From Synechocystis sp. PCC 7509 (lineage in GTDB: Bacteria; Cyanobacteriota; Cyanobacteriia; Cyanobacteriales; Chroococcidiopsidaceae): a stretch of DNA of 64,000 nucleotides. Positions 1 to 8,414 of the stretch are shown piece by piece. Numbering within the stretch: position 1 is the first letter of the stretch; each line of letters begins with the position of its first letter. Where the stretch lies: contig NZ_ALVU02000001.1 in assembly GCF_000332075.2 (NCBI RefSeq), forward strand, positions 1,817,193 through 1,881,192, in the 5' to 3' direction. The translations under genes and the position numbers were made by a program. The notes under the pieces were generated by a model. That model was not told the DNA's origin and searched no databases. It saw only the letters and a list, made by a program, of their open reading frames with translations.

Positions 1-1016
1 TCGCTTTTTGCTAGGTGCTGTTGTCCATTAACAATCGTGGCAATTTCTACATTATTTGCAAGTTTGCGTAGTGATTCCCAAGTTGCGGAAGTAAGGGAAA
101 CTAAATCGTTACGAGTGGGAGCAGTTTTAGCAATTAGTAAGTCACGGTAGAAGCTGGCAAGATTTTGCAACACTATCAAGGGTTCGCGTCCTCGATCCAT
201 GATTTTTCGGGCGCTTTCTAAGATAGTATCGGGGTGACAAAGGGCGATCGCATTCAACAATTCTAAGCAATCTTTTTCGCTGACTGAACCTGCTAAATCC
301 CACACTCGCTCGATGGTAATTTCTCCAGACAATAAGCTCAACTGATCGAGCAAACTTTCCGCGTCGCGCAAGCCACCTTGAGCAAGCCCAGCTACCAATT
401 GCAAAGCATCGGAACTAATACTAATATCTTCTTCAGTGGCAATGTAGCGTAAATGATCGGCGATCGCTTGCATCGGAATCCGGCGAAAATCAAACCTTTG
501 ACAGCGAGAAATAATTGTAGGTAAAACTCGCTCTGGATCGGTGGTTGCTAAGATAAATACTACGCTTTTTGGCGGTTCTTCCAGAGTTTTTAGTAAGCAA
601 TTGAACGCCGCACTCGACAGCATATGACATTCATCGATCGCATAAACTTTATAGCGACACTGTACCGGAGCAAATTGGGCGCGTTCGATAATTTCCCGAA
701 TGTTGTCTACTCCGGTATTACTAGCTGCGTCTATTTCAATTACATCTAAAGCAATACCTTTGGTAATTCCTTGACAAGCATCGCACTTGCCACAAGGCTT
801 TTCTATAGGCGCGGGGCTACTGAGACAATTTAGAGATTTAGATAAAATCCGGGCGCTAGAAGTTTTACCCGTCCCTCTTGAGCCTGTAAACAAGTAAGCC
901 GGGGCAATTTGGCTCTTGCGGATGGCGTTAGTTAACGTGGTTGCGATCGCCTCTTGCCCGACTAAATCAGCAAAAGTTTGTGGTCGATATTTGTGATGTA
1001 GCGGCTCGTAAGACAT
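1..1016 (-). CDS. dnaX: DNA polymerase III subunit gamma/tau, N-terminal part (runs off the window)
   Basis: Clamp-loader ATPase that loads the sliding clamp at the replication fork. The visible 338 residues start with MSYEPLHHKYRPQTFADLVG. They carry the Walker A motif GSRGTGKTSS, a four-cysteine zinc module (LNC, then CGKCDAC), the DExx box AIDECHML and the sensor stretch LATTDPERVLPTIISRCQRF. This order is diagnostic of bacterial DnaX. The frame stays open to base 1, so the C-terminal tau part lies outside the window. Some cyanobacterial DnaX proteins carry inteins; none interrupts the part visible here. The divergent EamA gene starts 91 bases away. Confidence 0.96.
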   Translation of the reverse strand, partial: MSYEPLHHKYRPQTFADLVGQEAIATTLTNAIRKSQIAPAYLFTGSRGTGKTSSARILSKSLNCLSSPAPIEKPCGKCDACQGITKGIALDVIEIDAASNTGVDNIREIIERAQFAPVQCRYKVYAIDECHMLSSAAFNCLLKTLEEPPKSVVFILATTDPERVLPTIISRCQRFDFRRIPMQAIADHLRYIATEEDISISSDALQLVAGLAQGGLRDAESLLDQLSLLSGEITIERVWDLAGSVSEKDCLELLNAIALCHPDTILESARKIMDRGREPLIVLQNLASFYRDLLIAKTAPTRNDLVSLTSATWESLRKLANNVEIATIVNGQQHLAKS

Positions 1017-1107
1017 TGGTTTTAATACATTCTCTCCTATTAGGATAGAGGAGCAAGGGACGTAATGTTTGTTGATTTTAGTACAAAGTTACTAGAGGAG
1101 GATAGTT

Positions 1108-2007
1108 TTGCGGCGATCGCCTTTTTCTACCTTAGATAAGGAAACTGTAGGTTTAGTCTACGGTTTTTTGGGTGTACTTTGTTTTAGCTTAACTTTACCT
1201 GCCACACGAGTAGCAGTAGCAGACTTAGATCCGGTTGTAGTTGGGCTAGGACGATCGATGGTGGCGGCGCTACTAGCGGCGATATTGTTAAAAATTACCC
1301 ATCAAAAACCCCCGACTCGCCAGCAAATAAAGAGTTTAGTAATTGTTGCTTTGGGAGTAGTAATTGGGTTTCCAATTCTATCAGCTTGGGCGATGGTAAA
1401 CTTACCCGCTTCTCACGGAGCAATTGTTTTAGGGATTGCGCCCTTAGCTACAGCGATCGCTGGAACTCTCCGCACAGGCGATCGCCCTTCATGGGGTTTT
1501 TGGTTGGCGAGTATTTTGGGTAGCACAACAGTAGTTAGTTTTGCTGTTTATTCGGGGGCGGGACACTTGCAAATAGGAGATTTAGCTTTACTGGGAGCAA
1601 TGATTGCAGCGTCTTTTGGCTACGCCGAGGGCGCATTACTAGCGCAAGTAATGGGAGGATGGCAAGTAATTAGTTGGGGGTTATTAGTCGCTATACCAAT
1701 GATGCTATTGCCTGTTATTTTCGCCATTTGGCATCACGGTTTAGTAGCTTCGCCTACAGCATGGTTTGGATTTGGTTATATCGCGGTATTTAGTCAGTTT
1801 TTGGCGTTTTTTGCTTGGTACAAAGGTTTAGCAATTGGCGGCGTGGCGCGGGTGGGACAAGTTCAACTATTGCAGCCATTTTTAACAATTTCTGCCTCCG
1901 CATTGCTACTAGGAGAAGGAATTTCAGCTTCAACTATTGGGACCGCAATTGTTGTATTTATAATTGTGATTTTGGGCAAAAAAACAGCAGTAAAACGTGC
2001 TACCTAA
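1108..2007 (+). CDS. EamA/DMT-family membrane transporter
   Basis: A 299-residue integral membrane protein made of two similar halves, with about ten hydrophobic segments. This fits the EamA (drug/metabolite transporter) fold, whose members export amino acids or other small metabolites. The start is TTG at 1108, chosen because a strong ribosome site (GAGGAGG, 1096-1102) sits at the right distance and the first helix follows soon after. The typical second-half feature, a Gly/Ala-rich last pair of helices ending in a Lys/Arg tail (GKKTAVKRAT), is present. The substrate cannot be told from sequence. The 3' end overlaps the convergent aat gene by 8 bases. Confidence 0.88.
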   Translation: MRRSPFSTLDKETVGLVYGFLGVLCFSLTLPATRVAVADLDPVVVGLGRSMVAALLAAILLKITHQKPPTRQQIKSLVIVALGVVIGFPILSAWAMVNLPASHGAIVLGIAPLATAIAGTLRTGDRPSWGFWLASILGSTTVVSFAVYSGAGHLQIGDLALLGAMIAASFGYAEGALLAQVMGGWQVISWGLLVAIPMMLLPVIFAIWHHGLVASPTAWFGFGYIAVFSQFLAFFAWYKGLAIGGVARVGQVQLLQPFLTISASALLLGEGISASTIGTAIVVFIIVILGKKTAVKRAT

Positions 2008-2575
2008 GCGAACATCGACGCATTAGAGCTTTTTTAAGTAATCCTTGGTATTCAACATCTGCGATGCAATAAGCCCCAAACCTTTCCAAGTGTGGATTCA
2101 TCATTTGGGCATCAAATAAGACAAAGGATTGCGATCGCAATTTTTCTACTAATTTCACCATCGCCACTTTTGAACCATTGGGAATCCGGTAAAACATCGA
2201 TTCGCCGATAAATATCCCACCGATGGCAATTCCCAAGATTCCCCCGGCTAACTCGTCCCCTAGCCAAGTTTCAAAGCTATAAGCCCAACCATTGAGATAA
2301 AGCGTCCAATAAATATTTTGTAATTCCTGAGAAATCCAGGTAGTTTCCCGATTAGCACAGCCCGTTACTACGGCTTTAAAATCGCGGTTGATAGCAACTG
2401 TAAATTTATCGGAGTTTAAAACACGCTGTAATGATTTGGGGTAGCGAAATCTGTCATCTAGAGGAATTATTGTGCGATCGCGGCTGGAATACCATTGCAA
2501 GCTTTCGTCATCCTCTGCCATCAAAAAGTAACCTTGAGCGTAACCCTCAATGATGGCTAAAACGTCATAATCCAT
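2000..2575 (-). CDS. aat: Leucyl/phenylalanyl-tRNA--protein transferase
   Basis: Adds Leu or Phe from tRNA to the N-terminus of proteins with basic N-termini, marking them for ClpS/ClpAP degradation (N-degron pathway) in the cytoplasm. Family signatures are in order: GYAQGYFLMA near the N-terminus, a proline/leucine core, ETTWISQEL in the middle, and GGIFIGESMFYR followed by GSKVAMVKLVE. At 191 residues it is slightly short of the E. coli enzyme (about 234), as expected for cyanobacterial forms. The ATG at 2575 has no strong upstream ribosome site visible. It is convergent and overlapping with the EamA gene. Confidence 0.93.
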   Translation of the reverse strand: MDYDVLAIIEGYAQGYFLMAEDDESLQWYSSRDRTIIPLDDRFRYPKSLQRVLNSDKFTVAINRDFKAVVTGCANRETTWISQELQNIYWTLYLNGWAYSFETWLGDELAGGILGIAIGGIFIGESMFYRIPNGSKVAMVKLVEKLRSQSFVLFDAQMMNPHLERFGAYCIADVEYQGLLKKALMRRCSLR

Positions 2576-2621
2576 TAATTAATTTGCGCCTTTTTTAGAA
2601 CGCTATTAATCTATATAAGCA

Positions 2622-2637
2622 TAGCGTAGCTACGCTA
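2622..2637. repeat. 16-bp perfect palindrome
   Basis: TAGCGTAGCTACGCTA reads identically on both strands. It lies in the 71-bp gap between aat and the M23 peptidase gene, both on the minus strand. GC-rich palindromes of this kind are common dispersed elements in cyanobacterial genomes. It has no T-run, so it is not a classic terminator. Confidence 0.6.
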
Positions 2638-2646
2638 CAAGGAGTA

Positions 2647-3387
2647 TTAAGGAGGATTGGCGATCGCCAATGCAGGATCTTCGGCTGTCCAACCAAGTCC
2701 AGAGGCATAACGTAGCTCAAAATGTAAATGCGCTAGTTGTGAACTAGGTTTTCCGGTAATGCCTACTTTGCCAAGTAAATCGCCTTTTTTAACTTGTTGA
2801 CCCACATTGACAGAGATACTCTGTAAGTGGGCGTAGCGGGTTTGTTTGCCACTTTGATGATTGATGACAACCAAGTTGCCATAACTTGCTTGAACGCCCG
2901 CAAAAGCTACTATTCCGTCTTTTGCCGCCTGTACTGGCGTTCCTATGGGTGCTAATAAATCTATGCCACTATGAAAAACTACTTTAGTTGTAGTTGGATC
3001 GATTTGCCAACCATAACCCAAAGCTATGCTTGCTTGTTGGGGTAGAGGATAGCCGTTGAGAGTTTGTTTAGAGCTAGATATAACAGGCTGAGATGACCAA
3101 TTTACCCCAGGAATAAAAACAAATTGCGGTACATTTTGACAACCGTTGAGTTCAAACAATACATCGGCGCGGACTTTGTATTTGGCGGCTAATTGTTTCC
3201 AAGTTTGACCTTTAGGGACTTGGATGCGAATACCATTGTAACGAGATAAATCAGGCGTAGAACACCTTGGTGGCGTAGGGGCAGAAAATAATTGCGGGTT
3301 GTCAGTGGCTAGTATTAAGCCAAAAAATGTAGAAAATAACAATAAGCGTAAAACCATAGCAATTAAAATCAGGCGTTGTTGATTCAA
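2647..3387 (-). CDS. LysM and M23-family (LytM) peptidoglycan endopeptidase
   Basis: A secreted or membrane-anchored zinc peptidase that probably cuts peptidoglycan cross-links during growth or division. The N-terminus (about residues 8-28) is one hydrophobic segment. A LysM-like binding stretch follows (about 52-95: VPKGQTWKQLAAKYKV, then LNGC). The M23 domain comes last. The zinc ligands are visible in HSGIDL (H-x3-D) and HLHFEL (H-x-H), so the site appears complete. It is 246 residues, normal for a compact LysM-M23 protein. The divergent neighbour is sfsA, and the 76-bp gap must hold both promoters. Confidence 0.9.
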   Translation of the reverse strand: MNQQRLILIAMVLRLLLFSTFFGLILATDNPQLFSAPTPPRCSTPDLSRYNGIRIQVPKGQTWKQLAAKYKVRADVLFELNGCQNVPQFVFIPGVNWSSQPVISSSKQTLNGYPLPQQASIALGYGWQIDPTTTKVVFHSGIDLLAPIGTPVQAAKDGIVAFAGVQASYGNLVVINHQSGKQTRYAHLQSISVNVGQQVKKGDLLGKVGITGKPSSQLAHLHFELRYASGLGWTAEDPALAIANPP

Positions 3388-3441
3388 GCTTACAGGCGAT
3401 CGCGTTACCCTAAAACGATAAAATATAGAGAAACATTAATA

Positions 3442-3458
3442 AATCCCTTGAAGGGATT
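3442..3458 (+). promoter_or_regulatory. Hairpin covering the sfsA ribosome-binding site
   Basis: AATCCC, a TTGAA loop and GGGATT form a six-base-pair stem ending 5 bases before the sfsA ATG. The Shine-Dalgarno sequence AAGGGA (3451-3456) lies in the loop and 3' arm, so the folded form would partly hide it. Whether it acts as a translational switch is inference. Confidence 0.35.
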
Positions 3459-3463
3459 GACAA

Positions 3464-4201
3464 ATGAACGATTGGTTGTACAAATATCCGCCGCTTTATC
3501 CAGGAATTTTACTCAAACGCTATAAGCGGTTTTTTGCAGACATTGAGCTAGAAACCGGCGAAGTTATCACCGCTCATTGCCCAAATACCGGGTCAATGAG
3601 TGGAATTAGTACCCCTGGTAGTGCCGTGCAAGTATCTTACAGTAATAATCTCAAGCGTAAACTAGCTTATACGTGGGAGATGATTCAAGTATTTGATAAC
3701 CAACCAACTTGGGTAGGAATCAATACCATGATGCCCAATCGAATTATTAAATTGGCATTAGAAAAATTTTTGTTTCCCCAATTAAGCAATTACCAAAAGA
3801 TTCAGTTTGAGGTTGCTTACGGACAAGACAAGAAAAGTCGAGTAGATTTTTTATTAAGTAGCGATACTGAGCGCCCCATTTATGTAGAAGTAAAAAGTAC
3901 AACTTGGGCGCAGAAACAACTAGCTTTATTTCCTGATACCGAAACCACACGCGGACAAAAGCACTTGCGAGAGCTTACAGCTTTACTTCCTCAATCACGA
4001 GCAGTAATGTTGTACTTTATTAACCGAGGCGACTGTAACCAATTTGCCGCAGGAGATAGTGCAGATCCAGTCTATGGTAAATTGCTTGTTAGCGCGATCG
4101 CTCTAGGTTTAGAAGTATTACCCTGTCGCTTTGAAATATCACCACAGGGTATACGTTATTTAGGTTTAGCTCCAGTGCTTGACTCCGTGCCACAGAACTA
4201 A
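3464..4201 (+). CDS. sfsA: DNA/RNA nuclease SfsA
   Basis: A 245-residue SfsA protein. The family was first described as a sugar-fermentation stimulator in E. coli and later placed among restriction-endonuclease-fold nucleases. It shows the N-terminal OB-like part (YKRFFADIELETGEVITAHC, then NTGSM) and the nuclease core with SRVDFLL and YVEVKSTTW, which supply the D...E-x-K catalytic residues. The conserved tail stretch AVMLYFINRGD is also present. The ATG at 3464 has AAGGGA seven bases upstream. The length is normal. Confidence 0.94.
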   Translation: MNDWLYKYPPLYPGILLKRYKRFFADIELETGEVITAHCPNTGSMSGISTPGSAVQVSYSNNLKRKLAYTWEMIQVFDNQPTWVGINTMMPNRIIKLALEKFLFPQLSNYQKIQFEVAYGQDKKSRVDFLLSSDTERPIYVEVKSTTWAQKQLALFPDTETTRGQKHLRELTALLPQSRAVMLYFINRGDCNQFAAGDSADPVYGKLLVSAIALGLEVLPCRFEISPQGIRYLGLAPVLDSVPQN

Positions 4202-4225
4202 TAATTTGGCATTGATGCCATACTT

Positions 4226-5005
4226 TTAAGTCTGATTCACGCTCAAAGGCTTTAAATAATACCAGTTCATTTTTCCTGGTCTGCCTTCATCCATAAAATA
4301 AAGGATATATTTACGAAAAGCGATTTTAGATATAAATGATAGTGGCTCTGGAAAATCTGTTACTGTTCGCTCTCTGCTCCATACTTCAATAATTTCATGG
4401 GTCTGAGCGAAACGATTGGCGATAGTTTTTGAGATATTTTCACAAAAAACGTCATGTAACTCTACCAAAATATGCGAGGATGCAAGCTCTGGGATTATTT
4501 CTGGATTAAGTAAGTGTTCCTCGCCCCCTTCAATATCCATTATTACTAAAGATGGCGACTTAGCACCGCGTAAAGCCCTTTGCAGTTCAGTAGGTTTACA
4601 GAACCCTTTGACTACTATTTGTTTCTCTACTTGATTTTTAAGCGCCATCTCGGCTATTAGTTTTTGTCCTTTTTCTGTAGCCTCAAAGGCAAACACCTGA
4701 GAATGGGGACATTGAAGACAAAACCCTACAGCGTAATACCCCTCACCCGCACCTACATTTATAATCGTTTGAAAGTTATTAGCAATAAGAGCATAAACAA
4801 TCTGATTAAGCTCCATTTCATAGCTACCAACAATTTTAGGAAAGTACGAACCACCTTGTACACCAGGTACATATTTCATGCCTTTGAAGGGTCCAGACAT
4901 TACTAACCCATTGGAGCGTGCAGAAAGCCAGTTAGCTAGGAGAATCCCAGGCTGGTATTTTTTGGGGAGAAGTTCTCTAAGCGAATTTTTGAGTGTTGTA
5001 ACCAT
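4226..5005 (-). CDS. FkbM-like SAM-dependent methyltransferase
   Basis: A 259-residue class I methyltransferase fold. The SAM-binding glycine motif is INVGAGEGYYAVG (about residue 81). A later acidic post-II motif, VIMDIEGGEEHLL (about 153), is typical of FkbM-type enzymes, which methylate hydroxyls on sugars, lipids or peptides. There is no signal peptide. The acceptor is unknown. It is convergent with sfsA (24-bp gap), and nothing nearby suggests a glycan or natural-product cluster, so no pathway can be assigned. Confidence 0.72.
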   Translation of the reverse strand: MVTTLKNSLRELLPKKYQPGILLANWLSARSNGLVMSGPFKGMKYVPGVQGGSYFPKIVGSYEMELNQIVYALIANNFQTIINVGAGEGYYAVGFCLQCPHSQVFAFEATEKGQKLIAEMALKNQVEKQIVVKGFCKPTELQRALRGAKSPSLVIMDIEGGEEHLLNPEIIPELASSHILVELHDVFCENISKTIANRFAQTHEIIEVWSRERTVTDFPEPLSFISKIAFRKYILYFMDEGRPGKMNWYYLKPLSVNQT

Positions 5006-5438
5006 GTATTAATACCTAAAAATTAGTTAAATTGCTGCACCCCTAAATTCAAATATATGCTACACATAAAAAATGTCAAATACTGAGTTAACAGATTAAA
5101 AGCTTTGTGGGTAATCAAAGGCAGCTTGATAGCTAATCACTTAATTTGTAAGTATATACACCACGCGTAAGCAAACGGCTACAACGATCGCAGTAATTTG
5201 AAACCAAACAACGACATCCCCAGGTCAAAATCATCTAAAACAAAAGAACAACCGAGTGTTCTTTTAGCTTGGGGGCGAAACCGTCTCACGGCTTTTGGTA
5301 ATCTAGATAGTCAGGTATTCAGTAACCTAAAATAAATTGGTAGAATAACATATTGCGACTTCTGCCAGTATTTGGGTAGTTTATATAGAAATTACAGCAA
5401 AAAAAATCTGGATTCTACAAAGAGGAACTTTAATTGTT
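5006..5438. other. 433-bp gene-free region with a structured segment
   Basis: No credible coding region here. It holds the divergent promoters of the methyltransferase gene and leuC. A perfect 9-bp stem (AAAAGAACA at 5242-5250 with TGTTCTTTT at 5257-5265) has a 6-nt loop. It is followed by GGGGGCGAAACCGT (5271-5284) and a small CCGT-CTC-ACGG hairpin running into CTTTT. The layout resembles a short noncoding RNA with a terminator, but this is not proven. The same 14-mer occurs at 34027-34040. Confidence 0.4.
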
Positions 5439-6761
5439 ATGGGAATGACCTTAACGGAGAAAATCTTGGCTAAAGCCGCAAGTCAAGCGGTGGTAGAGCC
5501 AGGACAAAATATCTGGGTAGATGTAGATTTATTGATGACTCATGATGTTTGCGGCCCGGGTACAATCGGTGTATTCAAACGGGAGTTTGGAGCGGATGCT
5601 AAAGTTTGGGACAGCGAAAAAATAGTTTTAATTCCCGACCATTACATTTTTACCGCCGACGAGCGTGCTAACCGCAATGTTGATATATTACGCGACTTTG
5701 CCCGCGAACAAGGCATAAAATATTTTTACGATATTACCGATCGCTCTGACTTTAAGGCTAACCCTGATTATAAAGGCGTTTGTCACATAACCTTAGCTCA
5801 AGAAGGTCATACCCGCCCTGGGGAAGTTTTGTTTGGCACAGATTCTCATACTTGTAACGCTGGCGCTTTCGGTCAATTTGCGACGGGAATTGGCAACACT
5901 GATGCAGGTTTTATTATGGGTACAGGCAAACTTTTAATCAAAGTACCTGCAACAATGCAATTTGTATTGAATGGAACTCTGCCCGATTATTTACTAGCAA
6001 AAGACCTAATATTGCAAATTATTGGCGATATTGGCGTTGCGGGAGCAACTTACCGGACGATGGAATTTAGCGGGGAAACCGTGCAAAACCTGACGATGGA
6101 GGAGCGCATGACCCTATGTAATATGGCGATTGAAGCTGGTGGCAAAAATGGTACGATTTCAGCAGATGAAACTACTTATGAGTATTTGCGATCGCGTACA
6201 AACAAACCTTTTGAATCATTTTATAGTGATAGCGATGCCAAGTTTTACAGCAGCTACACTTACGATGTTTCTCAGTTAGAGCCTGTAGTTGCTAAACCCC
6301 ACTCTCCCGACAATCGAGCCAAAGCGCGGGAATGCTCCGATGTGAAAATTGATCGAGTCTACATTGGGTCTTGTACTGGGGGAAAAACCACCGATTTTAT
6401 CAATGCAGCGCGGATTCTTAAAGGTCAAAAAGTCAAAGTCCCAACTTACTTAGTCCCAGCAACCCAAAAAGTGTACGAGGATTTATTTACTCACAAGTAC
6501 CAAGGACAAACTCTATCAGAGATTTTTATTGAATCTGGTTGTATCGAACCTGCTGCGCCTTCTTGTGCGGCTTGTCTTGGCGGGCCCAAAGACACTTTTG
6601 GGCGCATGAATAGCGCCGAAGTTTGTGTATCTACTACTAATCGCAACTTTCCCGGTCGCATGGGTGAAAAAAATGCCCAAATTTATTTAGCTTCACCTTA
6701 CACCGCCGCCGCCTCCGCTATCACAGGTTATGTAACTGACCCACGCGAATTTTTGAGCTAA
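5439..6761 (+). CDS. leuC: 3-isopropylmalate dehydratase large subunit, homoaconitase-like type
   Basis: A 440-residue aconitase-superfamily large subunit of the archaeal/HacA-like branch. Its likely reaction is isomerising 2- to 3-isopropylmalate in leucine synthesis. Three cysteines bind a [4Fe-4S] cluster: Cys312 in GSCTGGKTTD, and Cys376 and Cys379 in SCAACLGG. Substrate-binding stretches such as FGTDSHTCNAGAFG and NRNFPGRMGE are also present. A small subunit (LeuD) is required for activity and none is encoded next to it. ATG 5439 has AGAGGA upstream; ATG 5445 is an alternative. A related 2-hydroxy-acid dehydratase, such as homoaconitase, cannot be excluded. Confidence 0.85.
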   Translation: MGMTLTEKILAKAASQAVVEPGQNIWVDVDLLMTHDVCGPGTIGVFKREFGADAKVWDSEKIVLIPDHYIFTADERANRNVDILRDFAREQGIKYFYDITDRSDFKANPDYKGVCHITLAQEGHTRPGEVLFGTDSHTCNAGAFGQFATGIGNTDAGFIMGTGKLLIKVPATMQFVLNGTLPDYLLAKDLILQIIGDIGVAGATYRTMEFSGETVQNLTMEERMTLCNMAIEAGGKNGTISADETTYEYLRSRTNKPFESFYSDSDAKFYSSYTYDVSQLEPVVAKPHSPDNRAKARECSDVKIDRVYIGSCTGGKTTDFINAARILKGQKVKVPTYLVPATQKVYEDLFTHKYQGQTLSEIFIESGCIEPAAPSCAACLGGPKDTFGRMNSAEVCVSTTNRNFPGRMGEKNAQIYLASPYTAAASAITGYVTDPREFLS

Positions 6762-6884
6762 AGCAAACAATGGATAATAATTTTAATTACCAATTACCAA
6801 AATTTTTGTCTTCCCTCCGATAGTTGGATAGCGATCGCCAACTGACCTAGTTTATAACCGAAGGTAATGTCAAGAGACGCAAAT

Positions 6885-7895
6885 ATGAATTTACAAAACT
6901 TAACTTACACTATTAATAACCTCAGCCCGCGTCAAAAAGCGACGGCTTTAGCGGGAATTGTGGGAGCTAGTGCTGTAATTGGTACGATTGCCCTCTCACA
7001 GCGCCAACCCAATCGTACTATAGTCAACCAATTACCTAGTAGCAGTCTCTCTAGTCCTTCTAGTTCTTTAGATCCCTTGACTCCCAATACTACGGGTAAT
7101 ATTGATGCCACAGTGACACCGGATATTGTCAAACCAGGTACGACCACAAGTAGATTTAATAGTAGTATTGTGCCTAGCCCTGGCAATAGCTTAAATCCGG
7201 GAAATAGTAGTGTCGCACCAAATAATAATTTACGTTTAGGGACTGGTAGTGCCAGCAGCAGTAATCTAAATAGTTACGGTACTAGCAGCGTTGGAACTAA
7301 TAGCGTGGGTGCGGTTGATTCAAATAGGATTAATTCTGCTGTTCCTAACCTAGCACCTAGTACACCCCCAGGACAGGTATCTGTACCTAATACTTCTTCT
7401 AGCACAAACATTGCTCCAGCTAGTCCCATCATACCTAGAGCTAGTTCTCCAATTCAAGATTTTAGTGTTCCTAGGGCTAATACAAGTCCAGTGACAGCAA
7501 CACCTTCAGAAATTGGTACTACTTCTCCTGTTGATGACCCAATTCCTAGCAGTACGCAAACTAGCCCTACTTTTGACAGTAGAACTGGAACTTATACAAC
7601 CACACCAAGCGTACCTAATAGCAATCTTAGGCAAAGTCTGAGAAGTCCTACCAATAGTGTAAATAATTCTCAGAATAATTCAGATTTTTACTCTAATCCA
7701 AATTTTAGCCGTCCTAGTGGAGGTTCTAGCGGCAACACCAATAACACTAGCCCAGTTTATGGTAGCTCTAATGGCACTACTAGCAGCAATCCTATCTATA
7801 GCAATCCTAATGGCAACATAAATACTAATTCAATTTATGGTAGTCCTAATGGCGGTAGCGGCTCTAGTACATCACCCAATGGAACTACACCCTAA
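6885..7895 (+). CDS. Ser/Asn/Pro/Thr-rich single-pass protein of unknown function
   Basis: I do not recognise a family. One hydrophobic segment (TALAGIVGASAVIGTIAL, about residues 20-37) follows a short basic N-terminus. About 300 residues of low-complexity Ser, Asn, Thr, Pro and Gly come next, with repeated YGSSNG/YGSPNG and SNPNG motifs near the end. This suggests an anchored, extended, possibly extracytoplasmic linker or surface protein. An in-frame ATG lies at 6867, but the ATG at 6885 has AAGAGA at good spacing and leads directly into MNLQNL. It lies downstream of leuC, 25 bp before gntK, with no clear functional link. Confidence 0.7.
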   Translation: MNLQNLTYTINNLSPRQKATALAGIVGASAVIGTIALSQRQPNRTIVNQLPSSSLSSPSSSLDPLTPNTTGNIDATVTPDIVKPGTTTSRFNSSIVPSPGNSLNPGNSSVAPNNNLRLGTGSASSSNLNSYGTSSVGTNSVGAVDSNRINSAVPNLAPSTPPGQVSVPNTSSSTNIAPASPIIPRASSPIQDFSVPRANTSPVTATPSEIGTTSPVDDPIPSSTQTSPTFDSRTGTYTTTPSVPNSNLRQSLRSPTNSVNNSQNNSDFYSNPNFSRPSGGSSGNTNNTSPVYGSSNGTTSSNPIYSNPNGNINTNSIYGSPNGGSGSSTSPNGTTP

Positions 7896-7919
7896 AGCCA
7901 GATAAATTTACCAGTAATC

Positions 7920-8414
7920 ATGATTGTTGTTGTGATGGGAGTTTCAGGCTCAGGCAAATCTACTATTGGTAAGTTGCTGGCAGCATCGTTAAACTGGGAA
8001 TTTAGCGATGCTGATGACTTTCATTCGGCAACTAATATTGAGAAAATGAGCAAGGGTGTACCATTAAATGATGCCGATAGAATGCCTTGGTTGGATCAAT
8101 TGCAAAATGCGATCGCCCAGTGGCTACTAGCAGATAAAAATGTAGTCTTAGCCTGTTCTGCTCTTAAGGCTTCCTACAGGCGATTATTGTGGTTAAATCC
8201 TGAACAAATGAGATTGGTTTACATCAAAAGCTCTTTCGAGCTACTGCAAAAGCGGCTACAACAGCGTCAAAACCATTTTATGGCTCAAACCCTCCTAAAA
8301 AGCCAATTTGATATTTTAGAAGAGCCTAAAGACGGAATTATTGTAGATGCCAATCAGCCAGCTATAGTTAGCGTCCAGCAGATTAGAGAAAGTTTACAAT
8401 CTCAACCTATTTAG
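7920..8414 (+). CDS. gntK: Gluconokinase
   Basis: Phosphorylates gluconate to 6-phosphogluconate, feeding the oxidative pentose phosphate pathway. The 164-residue protein starts with the P-loop VMGVSGSGKSTIGKLLA. It then has the family stretch SDADDFHSATNIEKMSKGVP, the core motif LNDADRMPWL, and ACSALKASYRRLL. These are standard for bacterial GntK and the length is normal. The stop codon overlaps the stop of the convergent cupin gene (4 shared bases), so both are likely to affect each other's 3' ends. No gluconate transporter or regulator is nearby. Confidence 0.93.
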   Translation: MIVVVMGVSGSGKSTIGKLLAASLNWEFSDADDFHSATNIEKMSKGVPLNDADRMPWLDQLQNAIAQWLLADKNVVLACSALKASYRRLLWLNPEQMRLVYIKSSFELLQKRLQQRQNHFMAQTLLKSQFDILEEPKDGIIVDANQPAIVSVQQIRESLQSQPI

